The translations under genes were made by a program, and so were the position numbers. Source: JAPLFM01 sp964650885 (GTDB lineage Bacteria; Bacteroidota; Ignavibacteria; Kapaibacteriales; UBA2268). From it: 64,000 nt of DNA. Shown here one piece after another: positions 1-9,411 of the stretch (within the stretch, counting starts at the first letter, position 1; each line of letters opens with the position of its first letter). Location of the stretch: the NCBI GenBank assembly GCA_964650885.1, contig CAZYXG010000007.1, forward strand, positions 14,226 through 78,225, written 5' to 3'. The notes under the pieces are model-generated. The model was not told the DNA's origin. It did not search any database and saw nothing but the letters and a program-made list of their open reading frames with translations.

Positions 1-1762
1 CGCAATAAATTGAGTTTGGATAGTTTCTCAGTAGCTTTGAATAATTTTCAATTGCTTCTGCCTTATTGCCCATATTCTCATAAACTCCAGCCAAATAGAA
101 TTGAGAATCGTCCACGAAATTTGAAGCAGGGAATTTCAGTTGAAAATCATTCAATTTACTTATTGAATTTAATGAATCATCTTGTGCAATATAGATTTTG
201 CATATTTCTAATAAAATAAATTCTCCCAAATCATCTTCTTCATATTGCTTGAATAAGTTTGAATAAAGCTCTAATGCTTTTTGTGAATTGCCTGCAATTC
301 GCTCAAAGTCAGCGTTCAAATATAGTTTCAAACCAGTAGTATTTTTCTTATTGCTTGTGATTAGCATTTGCCTATGTATTGCATCGTTTGCTACAGAAGA
401 AAGAGTATTTTGCGAAATAAAAGAATAAAGTGAAAAAGCGGAATCAATATTCAATTGGTAGAGCTGAATATCGGCAAGTCTAAGTTTTGCAGTTTCCACT
501 CTTTCGTCGCTTCGCATATTGCTTTTAACAATTAAATCACTATAAAGAAGGGAAGCTTGATCGAAATTTCGAGCAAAAAATTCAATATCGCCAAGTAGCA
601 AATTTGCACTCAAAGCAGCATTTGAGTTTTGATATGTCCTTAATAATGTTTGTAAAGTTACTTTTGCTTCATCATATTTTTTTTGTTTCAATTGCAATTG
701 AGCAATTCTATAAAGGCAATCGGAATTTACGTTTGGGTTTGGTGCTTCTTTTAGCACTCTATAGTAACGATCAATTACTTCATCAAGTTTTGATTCATTC
801 AGCAATTTACCTTTTTCATACTTAGCTTCCATTATTTGAGCATAACCAAAAAGTGCATTTGGCAGAAAAGCACGCATATTTTTGCTATCAATGATTATTT
901 CATAAGCTTTAATTGCAATATCGAATTCCTCATCTTTGCGTGAGATTTCAGCAAAATCAAATAGATAAAAGCCATTTGAATTTCTAAGTTTGTCTATTCT
1001 GGTAACTACATCGAGTGCTAAATTGAAATTCTTAGTTGTTCGCAAAAGCCAAGAATAAAGCTCTTGAATAAGAATATCTTTATCTTCGGAACTAGCCAAT
1101 CCTTTCATTTCTTTTAAAATGTAATCCGATGCTTCTTTATTGCTAATTAGTGCAAAAATTCGACCTTGCACCGAAGGAAGTTCTCTGCGTTTTAGCAAAT
1201 ACTTAATTAGCTCTTCGTAACCATTTTTGTAATCATTAGTAGCTACATAGAGTTTTGTTAGTTCATCGCTAAAAGCCAGTTCATTGCTGCTTTTGTTTCG
1301 CCCAGTTTTTAAAGAGTTTATTGCAAAATCAAATGCTTGCACTTGAGATTGTGAAGTTGCAATTTTTAAATAGTTTTCATCCAAATCATTTGCAAGTGCT
1401 ATTGCTTCATTCCAAGAAATTTTTGCATTCTGGAAATCAGCAGTTTTCCATTGCATTTCAGCAAGAATATTGAAACTTTCAATATCTTTCTTGCTTTCTA
1501 ATCTTATTTGAGCAATTTTCAATAATTCTGTGAATTTATTGGTTCGTTTCAGGTTTTTTGCAAGCCCAAAGAAGTAATTATCGTTTGCTGGCTCATTTTC
1601 AAATAAATCTTTGTAGATTCTTGTTGAGTTTTCGTAGTCACCATTGGCTTCGTAGGCCATAGCAGTCTCGAATTTCCTTTGATTTGCACTTTGTGAGAGC
1701 AAGGAAAGATTTAAAATAATTAGTAGTATTGGGATTAACTTCTTCAATTTATTTGTTTTCAT
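1..1762 (-). CDS. Secreted tetratricopeptide-repeat protein, 3' end outside the window
   Basis: The minus strand is open from an ATG at 1762 to the window edge (587 codons), so the C-terminus is missing. The product starts MKTNKLKKLIPILLIILN, a signal peptide or membrane anchor, followed by degenerate helical pairs typical of TPR arrays. A clear unit near the edge reads AIENYSKLLRNYPNSIY, and another reads FYLAGVYENMGNKAEAIENY. Proteins like this in the Bacteroidota are usually periplasmic or outer-membrane scaffolds; the partner here is unknown. It is transcribed divergently from the SRPBCC gene, about 80 bases away. The TPR call is confident and the role is not known. Confidence 0.8.
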   Translation of the reverse strand, partial: MKTNKLKKLIPILLIILNLSLLSQSANQRKFETAMAYEANGDYENSTRIYKDLFENEPANDNYFFGLAKNLKRTNKFTELLKIAQIRLESKKDIESFNILAEMQWKTADFQNAKISWNEAIALANDLDENYLKIATSQSQVQAFDFAINSLKTGRNKSSNELAFSDELTKLYVATNDYKNGYEELIKYLLKRRELPSVQGRIFALISNKEASDYILKEMKGLASSEDKDILIQELYSWLLRTTKNFNLALDVVTRIDKLRNSNGFYLFDFAEISRKDEEFDIAIKAYEIIIDSKNMRAFLPNALFGYAQIMEAKYEKGKLLNESKLDEVIDRYYRVLKEAPNPNVNSDCLYRIAQLQLKQKKYDEAKVTLQTLLRTYQNSNAALSANLLLGDIEFFARNFDQASLLYSDLIVKSNMRSDERVETAKLRLADIQLYQLNIDSAFSLYSFISQNTLSSVANDAIHRQMLITSNKKNTTGLKLYLNADFERIAGNSQKALELYSNLFKQYEEDDLGEFILLEICKIYIAQDDSLNSISKLNDFQLKFPASNFVDDSQFYLAGVYENMGNKAEAIENYSKLLRNYPNSIYC

Positions 1763-1839
1763 TTTCAACATTTTTTGATGTTAACTTAGTATTTAAGTAG
1801 TTTTTCATATTTTTGAACTCTTCAAAATTACGTGAAAAT

Positions 1840-2442
1840 ATGAACTTAGTTGTAAAATTGTTTAAAATTCTCTTTGCTCTCTTTGTAATTCTAATTGTCG
1901 GGTCAATAATTGTGTCGTTTTTCTTGCCCAACAAGATTAAAGTTTATAAGACGATGAAGATAAATAGCTCGTTTGCCAAAGTGCAGAATCAAGTGCTTAA
2001 CTTAAAAAACTGGAATAACTGGAGCGGACTTTCTTTGCTTGATAGCAATGCAAAAGTTATTATCAATCAGAACGAAAAAGGAGTCGGCTCATATTTAGAA
2101 ATGAGGTCGGCAAAAAATGGGAATATGATGATTAGTTTTTCTTCTTTCGATTCTTTGATTGGAGTGAAATTTGATTATTACTTAGGTTACAAAATTGATA
2201 CCACTCACAGCACAATTTCTGGCTATATCAATAAGAAGCACGCTTTTAAATCTAATGGAAGTATCACTTATAAGAACTTAGGAAACTCTATAGAGGTTTC
2301 TAAACTTTATGAAATGAAGTTGGACTGGTTCCCAATAAATAAACTTTTTGGCTTCCTATTTTTGGAACGGCAATTTAGCGAACAAATAGATATGGAATTG
2401 CGTACAATGAAACAATATTTAGAAAGTAATAAAAGTGAATAG
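1840..2442 (+). CDS. Membrane-anchored SRPBCC (polyketide cyclase-like) protein
   Basis: From the ATG at 1840 the protein has about 200 residues. A hydrophobic segment at residues 8-29 (FKILFALFVILIVGSIIVSF) is followed by a START/SRPBCC-like helix-grip domain: the strand KVYKTMKINSSF, the helix AKVQNQVLNLKNWNNWSG, then a mixed-strand region and a long C-terminal helix. The W-rich NWNNWSG turn is typical of SRPBCC proteins that resemble polyketide cyclase. These domains bind hydrophobic ligands; the ligand here is unknown. An in-frame TTG at 1813 would add nine polar residues, but the ATG puts the membrane segment right at the N-terminus. The OstA-like gene begins 21 bases downstream, so the two may be co-transcribed. 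Confidence 0.6.
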   Translation: MNLVVKLFKILFALFVILIVGSIIVSFFLPNKIKVYKTMKINSSFAKVQNQVLNLKNWNNWSGLSLLDSNAKVIINQNEKGVGSYLEMRSAKNGNMMISFSSFDSLIGVKFDYYLGYKIDTTHSTISGYINKKHAFKSNGSITYKNLGNSIEVSKLYEMKLDWFPINKLFGFLFLERQFSEQIDMELRTMKQYLESNKSE

Positions 2443-2463
2443 CTGAAAAAGTTTTGCTACATA

Positions 2464-3744
2464 ATGTTCTTGCTCACATACTTTGCATTAAACTCAACTG
2501 CACAGCCATTAGATATGGGCGGCAGATCGGGCGATAAGATTAAGTATTTCGCTGATAGCTTAATTGGGAGTCGTGGAAACTTTGGCCCAGTTCGGGAATA
2601 TTTCAATAATGTGAGAATCTTTCAGGGCGATATTAAGATTACCTGTCGCTATGCTATACAGTATTTGATGGAGAATCGCTCTGAGTTGCAAGGTCATGTT
2701 GTCTTTGAGCAAAATGGAATGATTCTTAAATCCCCAAAGGTTAGCTATGATGGAAACAAAAAAATAGCTAAAGCATATAATGGTCTTGAAATTATTGATG
2801 GTAGAAATAAGATTATCTCTCGCTCTGGGAATTATGACGCTACTACTTTTGAAGCTCAATTTTTTGAGAATGTTGTAATGGAAAATGATTCTGCATTAAT
2901 TTATGCGGAAGTAGCACATTACAATAGAAAAACCAAAGTAACAGAGCTCTATGGCAATGTTTATGTGAAAGGGAAGTTCAGTAACTCAAGGATTACTTGC
3001 GACACATTGATTTCTAATTCATTGGAAGGGTACTCAATTGCTTATGGCAATCCTATTTTGCAGCAAATTGATACTACTAAAGCAAAGGGCGACAGCATTG
3101 CACAGAAGCTTGATACTTTAATAATTTCTTCAAGAGTGATGGAGACATTCCGTGGAGAAAATGAAATTTATGTTTTCACTGATAGCGTACAGATTTTTAA
3201 AGAAGGAATGAAAATTAAAACTGGATGGGCAGACTTCAATAAAAAGTACAATAGAATTAAGCTTTTGAAAAACCCAAAAGTTTGGATGGATAATACTTTA
3301 CTCTATTCAGATTCAATCACAGTAATGCTATCGGAAAACAAGATAAAATCAATTTATCTTCAAAATTCAGCAGTTTCAGCTTCTGTGGAAGATACAAATT
3401 ATTCTACAAGAATAAATCAAATTATTGGCGATGAAATATTCATTAAGTTCTATTCAAGCAAAATTAATTCAATGGATAGCTACAACAATGCGAAGAGTCT
3501 TTATTATTTAATGAATGACACAATCCCCGATGGTGCTTCAGTTTCTGCTTGCGACACTATTAACGTTAGCTTTGCCGATGGCAAACCAAATGAAATACTT
3601 TGGAATGGAAAAGTAGTTGGCGATGTTTTCCCTGAAAATAAAGTGGAAGATAATCCAAACCAGTTCTATTTACCAAAGTTTATTTGGTACACCGATAGAC
3701 CCCTTAAAAAAGCATTGAAATCAAAATTTTTGCACAAAAATTAA
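2464..3744 (+). CDS. OstA/LptA-like LPS transport family protein
   Basis: The product has 426 residues. A short hydrophobic N-terminus (MFLLTYFALNSTAQP) looks like a signal peptide. The body is a run of beta-strand repeats of the OstA-like type: QGHVVFEQNGMILKSPKVSYD, then NKIISRSGNYDATTFEAQFFENVVM, then ELYGNVYVKGK and DSVQIFKEGMKIKTGWADF. This alternation of strands with D/N-x-A-x-Y motifs is the LptA/OstA beta-jelly-roll fold, which bridges lipopolysaccharide across the periplasm. It is longer than LptA (about 180 residues) and shorter than LptD, as in OstA-like proteins of Bacteroidota. lptB lies at 54775-55560, so Lpt genes are scattered. The family call is good; the exact step in LPS export is inferred. 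Confidence 0.7.
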   Translation: MFLLTYFALNSTAQPLDMGGRSGDKIKYFADSLIGSRGNFGPVREYFNNVRIFQGDIKITCRYAIQYLMENRSELQGHVVFEQNGMILKSPKVSYDGNKKIAKAYNGLEIIDGRNKIISRSGNYDATTFEAQFFENVVMENDSALIYAEVAHYNRKTKVTELYGNVYVKGKFSNSRITCDTLISNSLEGYSIAYGNPILQQIDTTKAKGDSIAQKLDTLIISSRVMETFRGENEIYVFTDSVQIFKEGMKIKTGWADFNKKYNRIKLLKNPKVWMDNTLLYSDSITVMLSENKIKSIYLQNSAVSASVEDTNYSTRINQIIGDEIFIKFYSSKINSMDSYNNAKSLYYLMNDTIPDGASVSACDTINVSFADGKPNEILWNGKVVGDVFPENKVEDNPNQFYLPKFIWYTDRPLKKALKSKFLHKN

Positions 3745-3886
3745 AATTTCTGTAATTTTTTGCCCACTTTTTCATTCTTTTAACAAGAAACATTTTGCAT
3801 ATAATTAAAAATTTAGCAAATTGTAATTATATAATGGCTTAAACCAAGCCAACCTTTCTAATTTATGAATATGAATGGGGTGCATT

Positions 3887-6800
3887 ATGAGAAAATTTGT
3901 ATTACTTTTTCTAATAATTTCCAACATATTACTTGCTCAAAGCACACAAAAGCCCTCACTTTATGAGGGTAGGCATTTCATTGTTGGATTTATGCAAAAT
4001 GAAGTTCGTACTATGAATGCCACTCCTAAAAGTTTTAAAATCTATATAACTTCAAATAAATTGGCAAATGTAAATATTATTTTGCCAAATGGAAATATTT
4101 ATACCACAGTAGTTGTACCAAAAAGTTACTCAGTTTATAATGTAGATGCCATATTTGAGGTAACAGCCAGCGAGCAGATAGAAAGAAAAGCTATTGAAAT
4201 AACTTCCGATGTGCCTATTTCTGTGAATTGTTATAGCAGCCAGTATCAAACAAGTGATATTTTTGCAGCAATTCCAGTTAGTCAATTAGGTTTGGATTAT
4301 TACGCCGTTTCTATGCCAAGTGATTATTACGCCCAAGAAAATTTAGATAGTTACAATGCACTTTACAACAGTCAAATTGCAGATAAATTTCAAATTTTAC
4401 CTAGGAGCGGAGAATTTTTAATTATTGGTACTCAGGACAATACTATTGTTAGAATTACTCCAAGTGCCGTTACTCAAAGTACAAGACAAGCTGGGCAACA
4501 ATTTCAAGTAAACTTGAATAAAGGTCAGACTTATTTAGTAAAATCTTTAGCAAATATGCAATATAATCTTATTGGAACTAATGATTTGACTGGTAGTAGA
4601 ATCAATTCTTCCAAACCAGTTGCTGTTATTTCAGGACACATGCGCTCGTCAGTGCTTCAGAATAGATTTGATTTTGATAGCAAAGATCATCTTGCGGAAA
4701 TGCTTCCACCTGTAACTGCCTGGGGTATTTTATATTATAGCACTCAATTTTCCCCAAGTATATCAAGTATGTATAAAATAGTTGCATCTCAGCCAAATAC
4801 TGTTGTAGATGTGACTGCAAACTTTTCAACAACATCTTTGTCTTTTACCAATGCTGGAGATTATAAATCAATAACTACAGTTCAAACTCCAGCTATATGG
4901 CAATCCAATAAGCCAATAATGGTAAGTCAATTTATGGCAAGATTGGGAGGGTCTAATGAAAATGACAACTCAGACCCTGCAATTGTTATTTTGCCTCCTG
5001 CCGATCAATACATTCAAAATGTGAATTTTGTAACTCCTCGAAGCAATGTTACTGGCTATCCAACCACACAATATACTTCCAACAGAGCAACTTTATATTG
5101 CGATTCCAAAGCTTGGCAAAACATCAAACTTGATGGAACTTTGATTAGAAACTTGACTACTTTCTATGTTTTTAATCAATTTGGTGGAAATCCATATTAT
5201 TATGGAAGTATTGATTTATCTACTGGATTCCACAATATAAGTACCGATTCTGGTTACTTTGGCGGCATAATGTTCGGTACTGGTAATTATGATTCCTACG
5301 CCACTACTTTAGGAAGTTCTTTGATAGATTTCACTAAAGTGGGCAAAGATAAATCGCCAGTACTATGGAATTCAAATAGTCAATGCGATGCCTTTCAAAT
5401 GAATTTTATGGATACATTGCTAACTGATAATGGTATTGCAAATATTGACATTGACCAAACTTCGTCACGAAATGTAACCTATAGCTATAGCATTGCTACT
5501 GATTTGAAACGGGCAATGATTTCTGGGAAAATTATTGACCTTACTCAAGATGCCTTTATGGCTGGGAAAACTTATGATTTGGAAGGGAATTCATCTAGCT
5601 TCTCTTATAGTTTCAGTGGTATAAATATTGGAGTGACAAGTTCTGTGCAATTTGGAAATGTAGCCATTAAGGATTCTGCTACTAAATCAATTATGATTAC
5701 GAATTTCACTGGCAATTCATATCAGATTAATAACTTTTCTGTAAAAAATGAAACAAGAGTTACTTTCGATAGGACTTTCCCAATTGCTTTATTGCCTAAT
5801 GATTCTGTGAAAGTGAATATAAAATTCAAGCCATCTGCTTCTAAAGCTATGCTTAACGATGTGATAGAAATGGAAATTGCAAACTGTTTGAAAAGAGAAA
5901 TTAAGTTAAATGCAATAGTTACTAACCCTGGATTGACGCCAAGTATTAAAGATTTTGGCGAAGTTTTAGTTGGTGATACAGTTTGTGGAAATGTATTTTG
6001 GGTAAATAATGGCGATGAAGAAATTGAAATATACCAGCTGAATTGGCTAAATAATGATGCTTTTAAATTTGATACAACTGGCTTTATACCTAAGAAGTTA
6101 ATGCCAAACGATACTTTATGGCTTTATAATGTTTGTTTCATTCCAGAACAAGATTCGGTTTTCGCACTTGATTTGGACTTAATGAACGACAAAAACTTAG
6201 TAGCCATATCTAATGTGAGAGGGGTGGGAGTTAGGCCTGAATTTAGAGATATAGTAATAGACTGGGGAGCAAGAAGATATGGTACTTCCAATGATTCTAC
6301 GTTGGTTGTGAATAACTATGGCAAACACACTGGAACAATATTATTTCAATATTTAGAAAAGCTGCAACGTAACGATGCAAATATAGACGCACTAAATTAT
6401 TTGAATAATAAAACTATTGGCAAATCAGACTTTATTTCATATCCTGTAAATTTCACTCCAGCGGATTATGATTCTTTGGGCTATGAGCAAAGAGCAGCTT
6501 ACTTTGCAGATTGGAAAAGACATCCACTTTTCCGAATTACTTTGAAAGGAACAGTATTAGTACCTGTGCCTGAAAAAATGTTTTTCTGTTTTGATTCCAC
6601 ACAAGTTGGCACCACAAAAAACAGTAAAGATTCAATCCCAATTTTGCGAAATACTGGCAATACTCCATTTACTGTGAAATCTGTTACACCAATAGGTGGA
6701 GATATTACTTCATTCAACATTAATTATAGCGATTACGCAAATAAATCGTTAAAGCCTAACGAAGAATTAAGAATTTTTGCTACCTTTAATCCACAAAAAC

Positions 6801-7951
6801 CTGGCCCACACATATTAGATTTGGAGATGATTACTGATGCAGGTATCAATTTTACAGATTTAGCAGTACAAACAAGACTTTGCGGAATTGGTGTTTCTAT
6901 GGACACAATTGCAATAGATGTAATTACAAAAGATAATTCACTCCCATCTTGTGTTTATGGCTTTGTGCCATTTCGCATTACTAATAATAGTAACAAAGAA
7001 ATATCACTTAACAAAATAAGATTCCAAACTAGCCCCCTCACTTTAGATAGCTACAACTTAACTCCAAAGGTACTTCTTGCAAATGAATATTATGAAGATT
7101 CAATTCGAGTGATAGGCAATAAGAGTGGTTCCGAAATTATACAAATTGATGCTGAATGTAGCTTTATTAGAATTGTAAGTGGTGCAAATCAATCAATAGA
7201 CACTGTTATTTCCACAATTGCTAATGTAACAATCACAAGCAATAAATTTATTTTCAAAGGATTGATAAGCGATACTCTTACAATTGGTACAAAAGATACG
7301 GTCTATTTTGAGGGTAGTTTCGATAGAAAAGTTGATATTAGTGAATCCTTTAATTTTAGTATAGACTATGATACAAACATAATTTTCCCTGATACAACGC
7401 TTAAGCCAAAACTTTATAAAATCATAAAAAATGACACAATTGAAGTTGCAATTAGCTTTGAGCGAAAATTTGGACAAATTTCTCTAAAAACATTGGATAA
7501 ATTCGCTGGTTCCGATTCTATTATTTGGCGTATAGAATTACCTGTTTTAGTGCTATTAGGGGACAAATTGAGTGCAAAATTTAAAATAAATGCTGTTTCA
7601 GAGGGTTGTTTTGAAAATATTGTAGAAAATAGTTTTGTATCTTTAAACAATATTTGTATTTTTAATTTAAGACAAACGGAGATTATTGATAAATTACCTT
7701 ATTTCGAGGTTTATCCTAATCCTGCGAGTGATGAATTCAAATTAAGCTTTTTGCTTTTGGGTACAGAAGATGTTAAAGTTAATGCGATAGATGTTCTTGG
7801 AAAAGAAACAACTATTTTTAGCCAAAAAGATATGACCAAAGGGGATTATTTGATAAATGTTAAAAATATTGTTTTGATAAATGGACTTTATGTATTAAGT
7901 TTAAATATTGGAAACACCACTACATTTACAAATTTGATAATTTCTAAATAA
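3887..7951 (+). CDS. Large T9SS-secreted surface protein with IgGFc-binding and ASH domains
   Basis: The ATG at 3887 gives MRKFVLLFLIISNILLAQS, a standard signal peptide; an ATG four codons upstream is less likely. Residues of about 20-460 match the IgGFc-binding N-terminal domain pattern (VPISVNCYSSQYQTSD, FLIIGTQDNTIVRITPS, KPVAVISGHMRSSV, EMLPPVTAWG). Next come several Ig-like ASH/choice-of-anchor-D repeats, recognisable by phrases such as FGNVAIKDSATKSIMITN and IKDFGEVLVGDTVCGN. The last 80 residues form a T9SS type A sorting domain beginning YFEVYPNPASDEFKL. The protein is therefore exported to the periplasm, crosses the outer membrane by type IX secretion, and is probably displayed or released. 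Its ligand is unknown. A beta-barrel gene follows 24 bases downstream. Confidence 0.8.
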   Translation: MRKFVLLFLIISNILLAQSTQKPSLYEGRHFIVGFMQNEVRTMNATPKSFKIYITSNKLANVNIILPNGNIYTTVVVPKSYSVYNVDAIFEVTASEQIERKAIEITSDVPISVNCYSSQYQTSDIFAAIPVSQLGLDYYAVSMPSDYYAQENLDSYNALYNSQIADKFQILPRSGEFLIIGTQDNTIVRITPSAVTQSTRQAGQQFQVNLNKGQTYLVKSLANMQYNLIGTNDLTGSRINSSKPVAVISGHMRSSVLQNRFDFDSKDHLAEMLPPVTAWGILYYSTQFSPSISSMYKIVASQPNTVVDVTANFSTTSLSFTNAGDYKSITTVQTPAIWQSNKPIMVSQFMARLGGSNENDNSDPAIVILPPADQYIQNVNFVTPRSNVTGYPTTQYTSNRATLYCDSKAWQNIKLDGTLIRNLTTFYVFNQFGGNPYYYGSIDLSTGFHNISTDSGYFGGIMFGTGNYDSYATTLGSSLIDFTKVGKDKSPVLWNSNSQCDAFQMNFMDTLLTDNGIANIDIDQTSSRNVTYSYSIATDLKRAMISGKIIDLTQDAFMAGKTYDLEGNSSSFSYSFSGINIGVTSSVQFGNVAIKDSATKSIMITNFTGNSYQINNFSVKNETRVTFDRTFPIALLPNDSVKVNIKFKPSASKAMLNDVIEMEIANCLKREIKLNAIVTNPGLTPSIKDFGEVLVGDTVCGNVFWVNNGDEEIEIYQLNWLNNDAFKFDTTGFIPKKLMPNDTLWLYNVCFIPEQDSVFALDLDLMNDKNLVAISNVRGVGVRPEFRDIVIDWGARRYGTSNDSTLVVNNYGKHTGTILFQYLEKLQRNDANIDALNYLNNKTIGKSDFISYPVNFTPADYDSLGYEQRAAYFADWKRHPLFRITLKGTVLVPVPEKMFFCFDSTQVGTTKNSKDSIPILRNTGNTPFTVKSVTPIGGDITSFNINYSDYANKSLKPNEELRIFATFNPQKPGPHILDLEMITDAGINFTDLAVQTRLCGIGVSMDTIAIDVITKDNSLPSCVYGFVPFRITNNSNKEISLNKIRFQTSPLTLDSYNLTPKVLLANEYYEDSIRVIGNKSGSEIIQIDAECSFIRIVSGANQSIDTVISTIANVTITSNKFIFKGLISDTLTIGTKDTVYFEGSFDRKVDISESFNFSIDYDTNIIFPDTTLKPKLYKIIKNDTIEVAISFERKFGQISLKTLDKFAGSDSIIWRIELPVLVLLGDKLSAKFKINAVSEGCFENIVENSFVSLNNICIFNLRQTEIIDKLPYFEVYPNPASDEFKLSFLLLGTEDVKVNAIDVLGKETTIFSQKDMTKGDYLINVKNIVLINGLYVLSLNIGNTTTFTNLIISK

Positions 7952-7975
7952 TAAAACCGAAAAGGTACCAGTTAT

Positions 7976-8824
7976 ATGAAAAGATTTAAACTATTTCTAG
8001 CGATTTCAACATTTGCTTTACTTAATACCGTTATTGTTTCAGCTCAGGATGAAGATACTCCATTGGGACCAAGACCTACTTCTACACCTATTTATGTAGG
8101 CCCAGTTTTAGGTTACAACAGGACTTATCATAGTGTTGATTTGGCTACTTATAATTCAACTGTTCCTTGTCCTATTTTCACTAATGGCGATAACAATGGT
8201 TACTTTTTTGGTGCATCTATTGAATATATTCTTGGAGCTGCTAAAGATTCAAAATCATCTGTAATCGGTAGAATTCTTTATAACACTTTTCCTGCATCGT
8301 TTTCAAAAGAAAGTGGTGAAGCTAGCACTGGTGGTTTCCCTTCGTTAGATAAAGATGGTAATCCTACTTATTCCGATGTGTTACACACAAATGAAGTTAA
8401 ATTCAGCACTATTACGATAGAAGCAATGTATAAATTTAACTTTATGAATAGTCTTGGATTAGTTGTTGGACCTAGTATTGATGTGGTGTCTTTAGCAAAA
8501 TCACAAGAACAAAAAATGTCCTTGGTAAAGCCAGCAAATGCTTCATTCAAAGTAAACCCTGACGCTAAGGATATTCGCTATACTGATTTTGTTTCTGGAA
8601 ATAGTAACCCTCGTGGTATTATTTTGAAAGAAGGAGATATTGCTGGTAGCGGAATTAGATTTGGATTGAAAGCAGGTATCCAATATGAAATCATTACTAA
8701 AAGTAATATGTATATAGTTCCTAGCTTATCTTACAATCTTGGTCTAACTTCAATTTCAAGCGACCAAACTTGGAGAGTTAGTGCAATTCAAGTTGGTGTA
8801 GATATTAGATTTGCAATTAAGTAA
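7976..8824 (+). CDS. Outer-membrane beta-barrel (porin-like) protein
   Basis: The 282-residue product starts MKRFKLFLAISTFALLNTVIVSAQ, a signal peptide with an A-x-A-like cleavage site. The mature part alternates polar and hydrophobic residues with aromatic girdles (VGPVLGYNRTYHSV, GYFFGASIEYILGA, MYIVPSLSYNLGLTSI), and the final strand WRVSAIQVGVDIRFAIK ends the protein, as is usual for outer-membrane barrels of the PorT/OmpA-barrel type. The short gap after the T9SS surface protein and the shared strand suggest one transcript ending at the hairpin at 8847-8881. It may serve as an anchor or partner of the upstream surface protein, which is inference. Confidence 0.65.
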   Translation: MKRFKLFLAISTFALLNTVIVSAQDEDTPLGPRPTSTPIYVGPVLGYNRTYHSVDLATYNSTVPCPIFTNGDNNGYFFGASIEYILGAAKDSKSSVIGRILYNTFPASFSKESGEASTGGFPSLDKDGNPTYSDVLHTNEVKFSTITIEAMYKFNFMNSLGLVVGPSIDVVSLAKSQEQKMSLVKPANASFKVNPDAKDIRYTDFVSGNSNPRGIILKEGDIAGSGIRFGLKAGIQYEIITKSNMYIVPSLSYNLGLTSISSDQTWRVSAIQVGVDIRFAIK

Positions 8825-8846
8825 TTCAATTCGAAATTTTTTAATG

Positions 8847-8881
8847 AAGTGCTTACTTGGAAAAGTAAGCACTTTTTTTTT
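8847..8881 (+). terminator. Rho-independent terminator
   Basis: A perfect 11-bp stem (aagtgcttact at 8847-8857 and agtaagcactt at 8864-8874) with a 6-base loop is followed directly by a T run to 8881. It closes the surface-protein/barrel transcription unit just before the HIT gene. Confidence 0.9.
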
Positions 8882-8889
8882 AAGTAGCT

Positions 8890-9411
8890 ATGGAAAATCT
8901 CTGGTCGCCTTGGCGAAGTAAGTATATTGAAGATTTTAAATCGCCACAAAACTCATGTGATTGCTTTTTGTGCGATGCAATTTTGCATTTGACTGAAATG
9001 CAAACAATTGAAGCTATGCAAACCACTCTCATAGTTTATAAAACTAAGTTTTCTTTTGTGATTTTAAATAAGTTCCCGTATAATGCAGGACATATTTTGG
9101 TTTGTCCCAAAAGCCATAAATCAGATTTGAAAGAGCTTAGCCAAGATGAATATCTTGATTTGACATTGCTTATTCGCACCGCTACCGAGATTGTGAAATC
9201 AATTTATAATCCACACGGCTACAATCTTGGATTGAACAATGGTAGTGCTGGTGGGGCTGGTGTGCCTGGGCATTTACATTTCCATATTGTGCCTCGTTGG
9301 ACAGGCGATACAAATTTTATGACTTCTATAGCAGATGTGAAAGTGATTTCGCAAGAGCTTAGTGCAACTTTCGACAAATATTTTTCTGAATTTTCAAAAC
9401 TAGAGCAATAA
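8890..9411 (+). CDS. HIT-family nucleotide hydrolase/transferase
   Basis: This 173-residue protein carries the histidine triad at H128, H130 and H132 in GHLHFHIVPRW; the middle histidine forms the nucleotidyl intermediate. The N-terminus has C23, C25 and C28 in CDCFLC, resembling the zinc-binding loop of bacterial and archaeal HIT proteins with the N-terminal W-x-P-W-R-S-x-Y motif (LWSPWRSKYIE). The family includes AP4A phosphorylases and nucleotide phosphoramidases, so it probably scavenges dinucleotide polyphosphates or AMP conjugates. It starts nine bases after the terminator T run, so its promoter probably overlaps the terminator. The stop codon abuts rsmA with no spacing, which suggests translational coupling. 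Confidence 0.88.
   Translation: MENLWSPWRSKYIEDFKSPQNSCDCFLCDAILHLTEMQTIEAMQTTLIVYKTKFSFVILNKFPYNAGHILVCPKSHKSDLKELSQDEYLDLTLLIRTATEIVKSIYNPHGYNLGLNNGSAGGAGVPGHLHFHIVPRWTGDTNFMTSIADVKVISQELSATFDKYFSEFSKLEQ

Noticed and set aside
10..825. Short plus-strand frames in the first kilobase
   Set aside because: The minus strand is continuously open with TPR-like sequence, so the plus-strand frames are shadows.
7193..7650. Minus-strand open frames inside the large surface-protein gene, and similar antisense frames elsewhere
   Set aside because: They lie wholly within confidently called genes and show no domain or signal of their own; they are by-products of low-GC composition.
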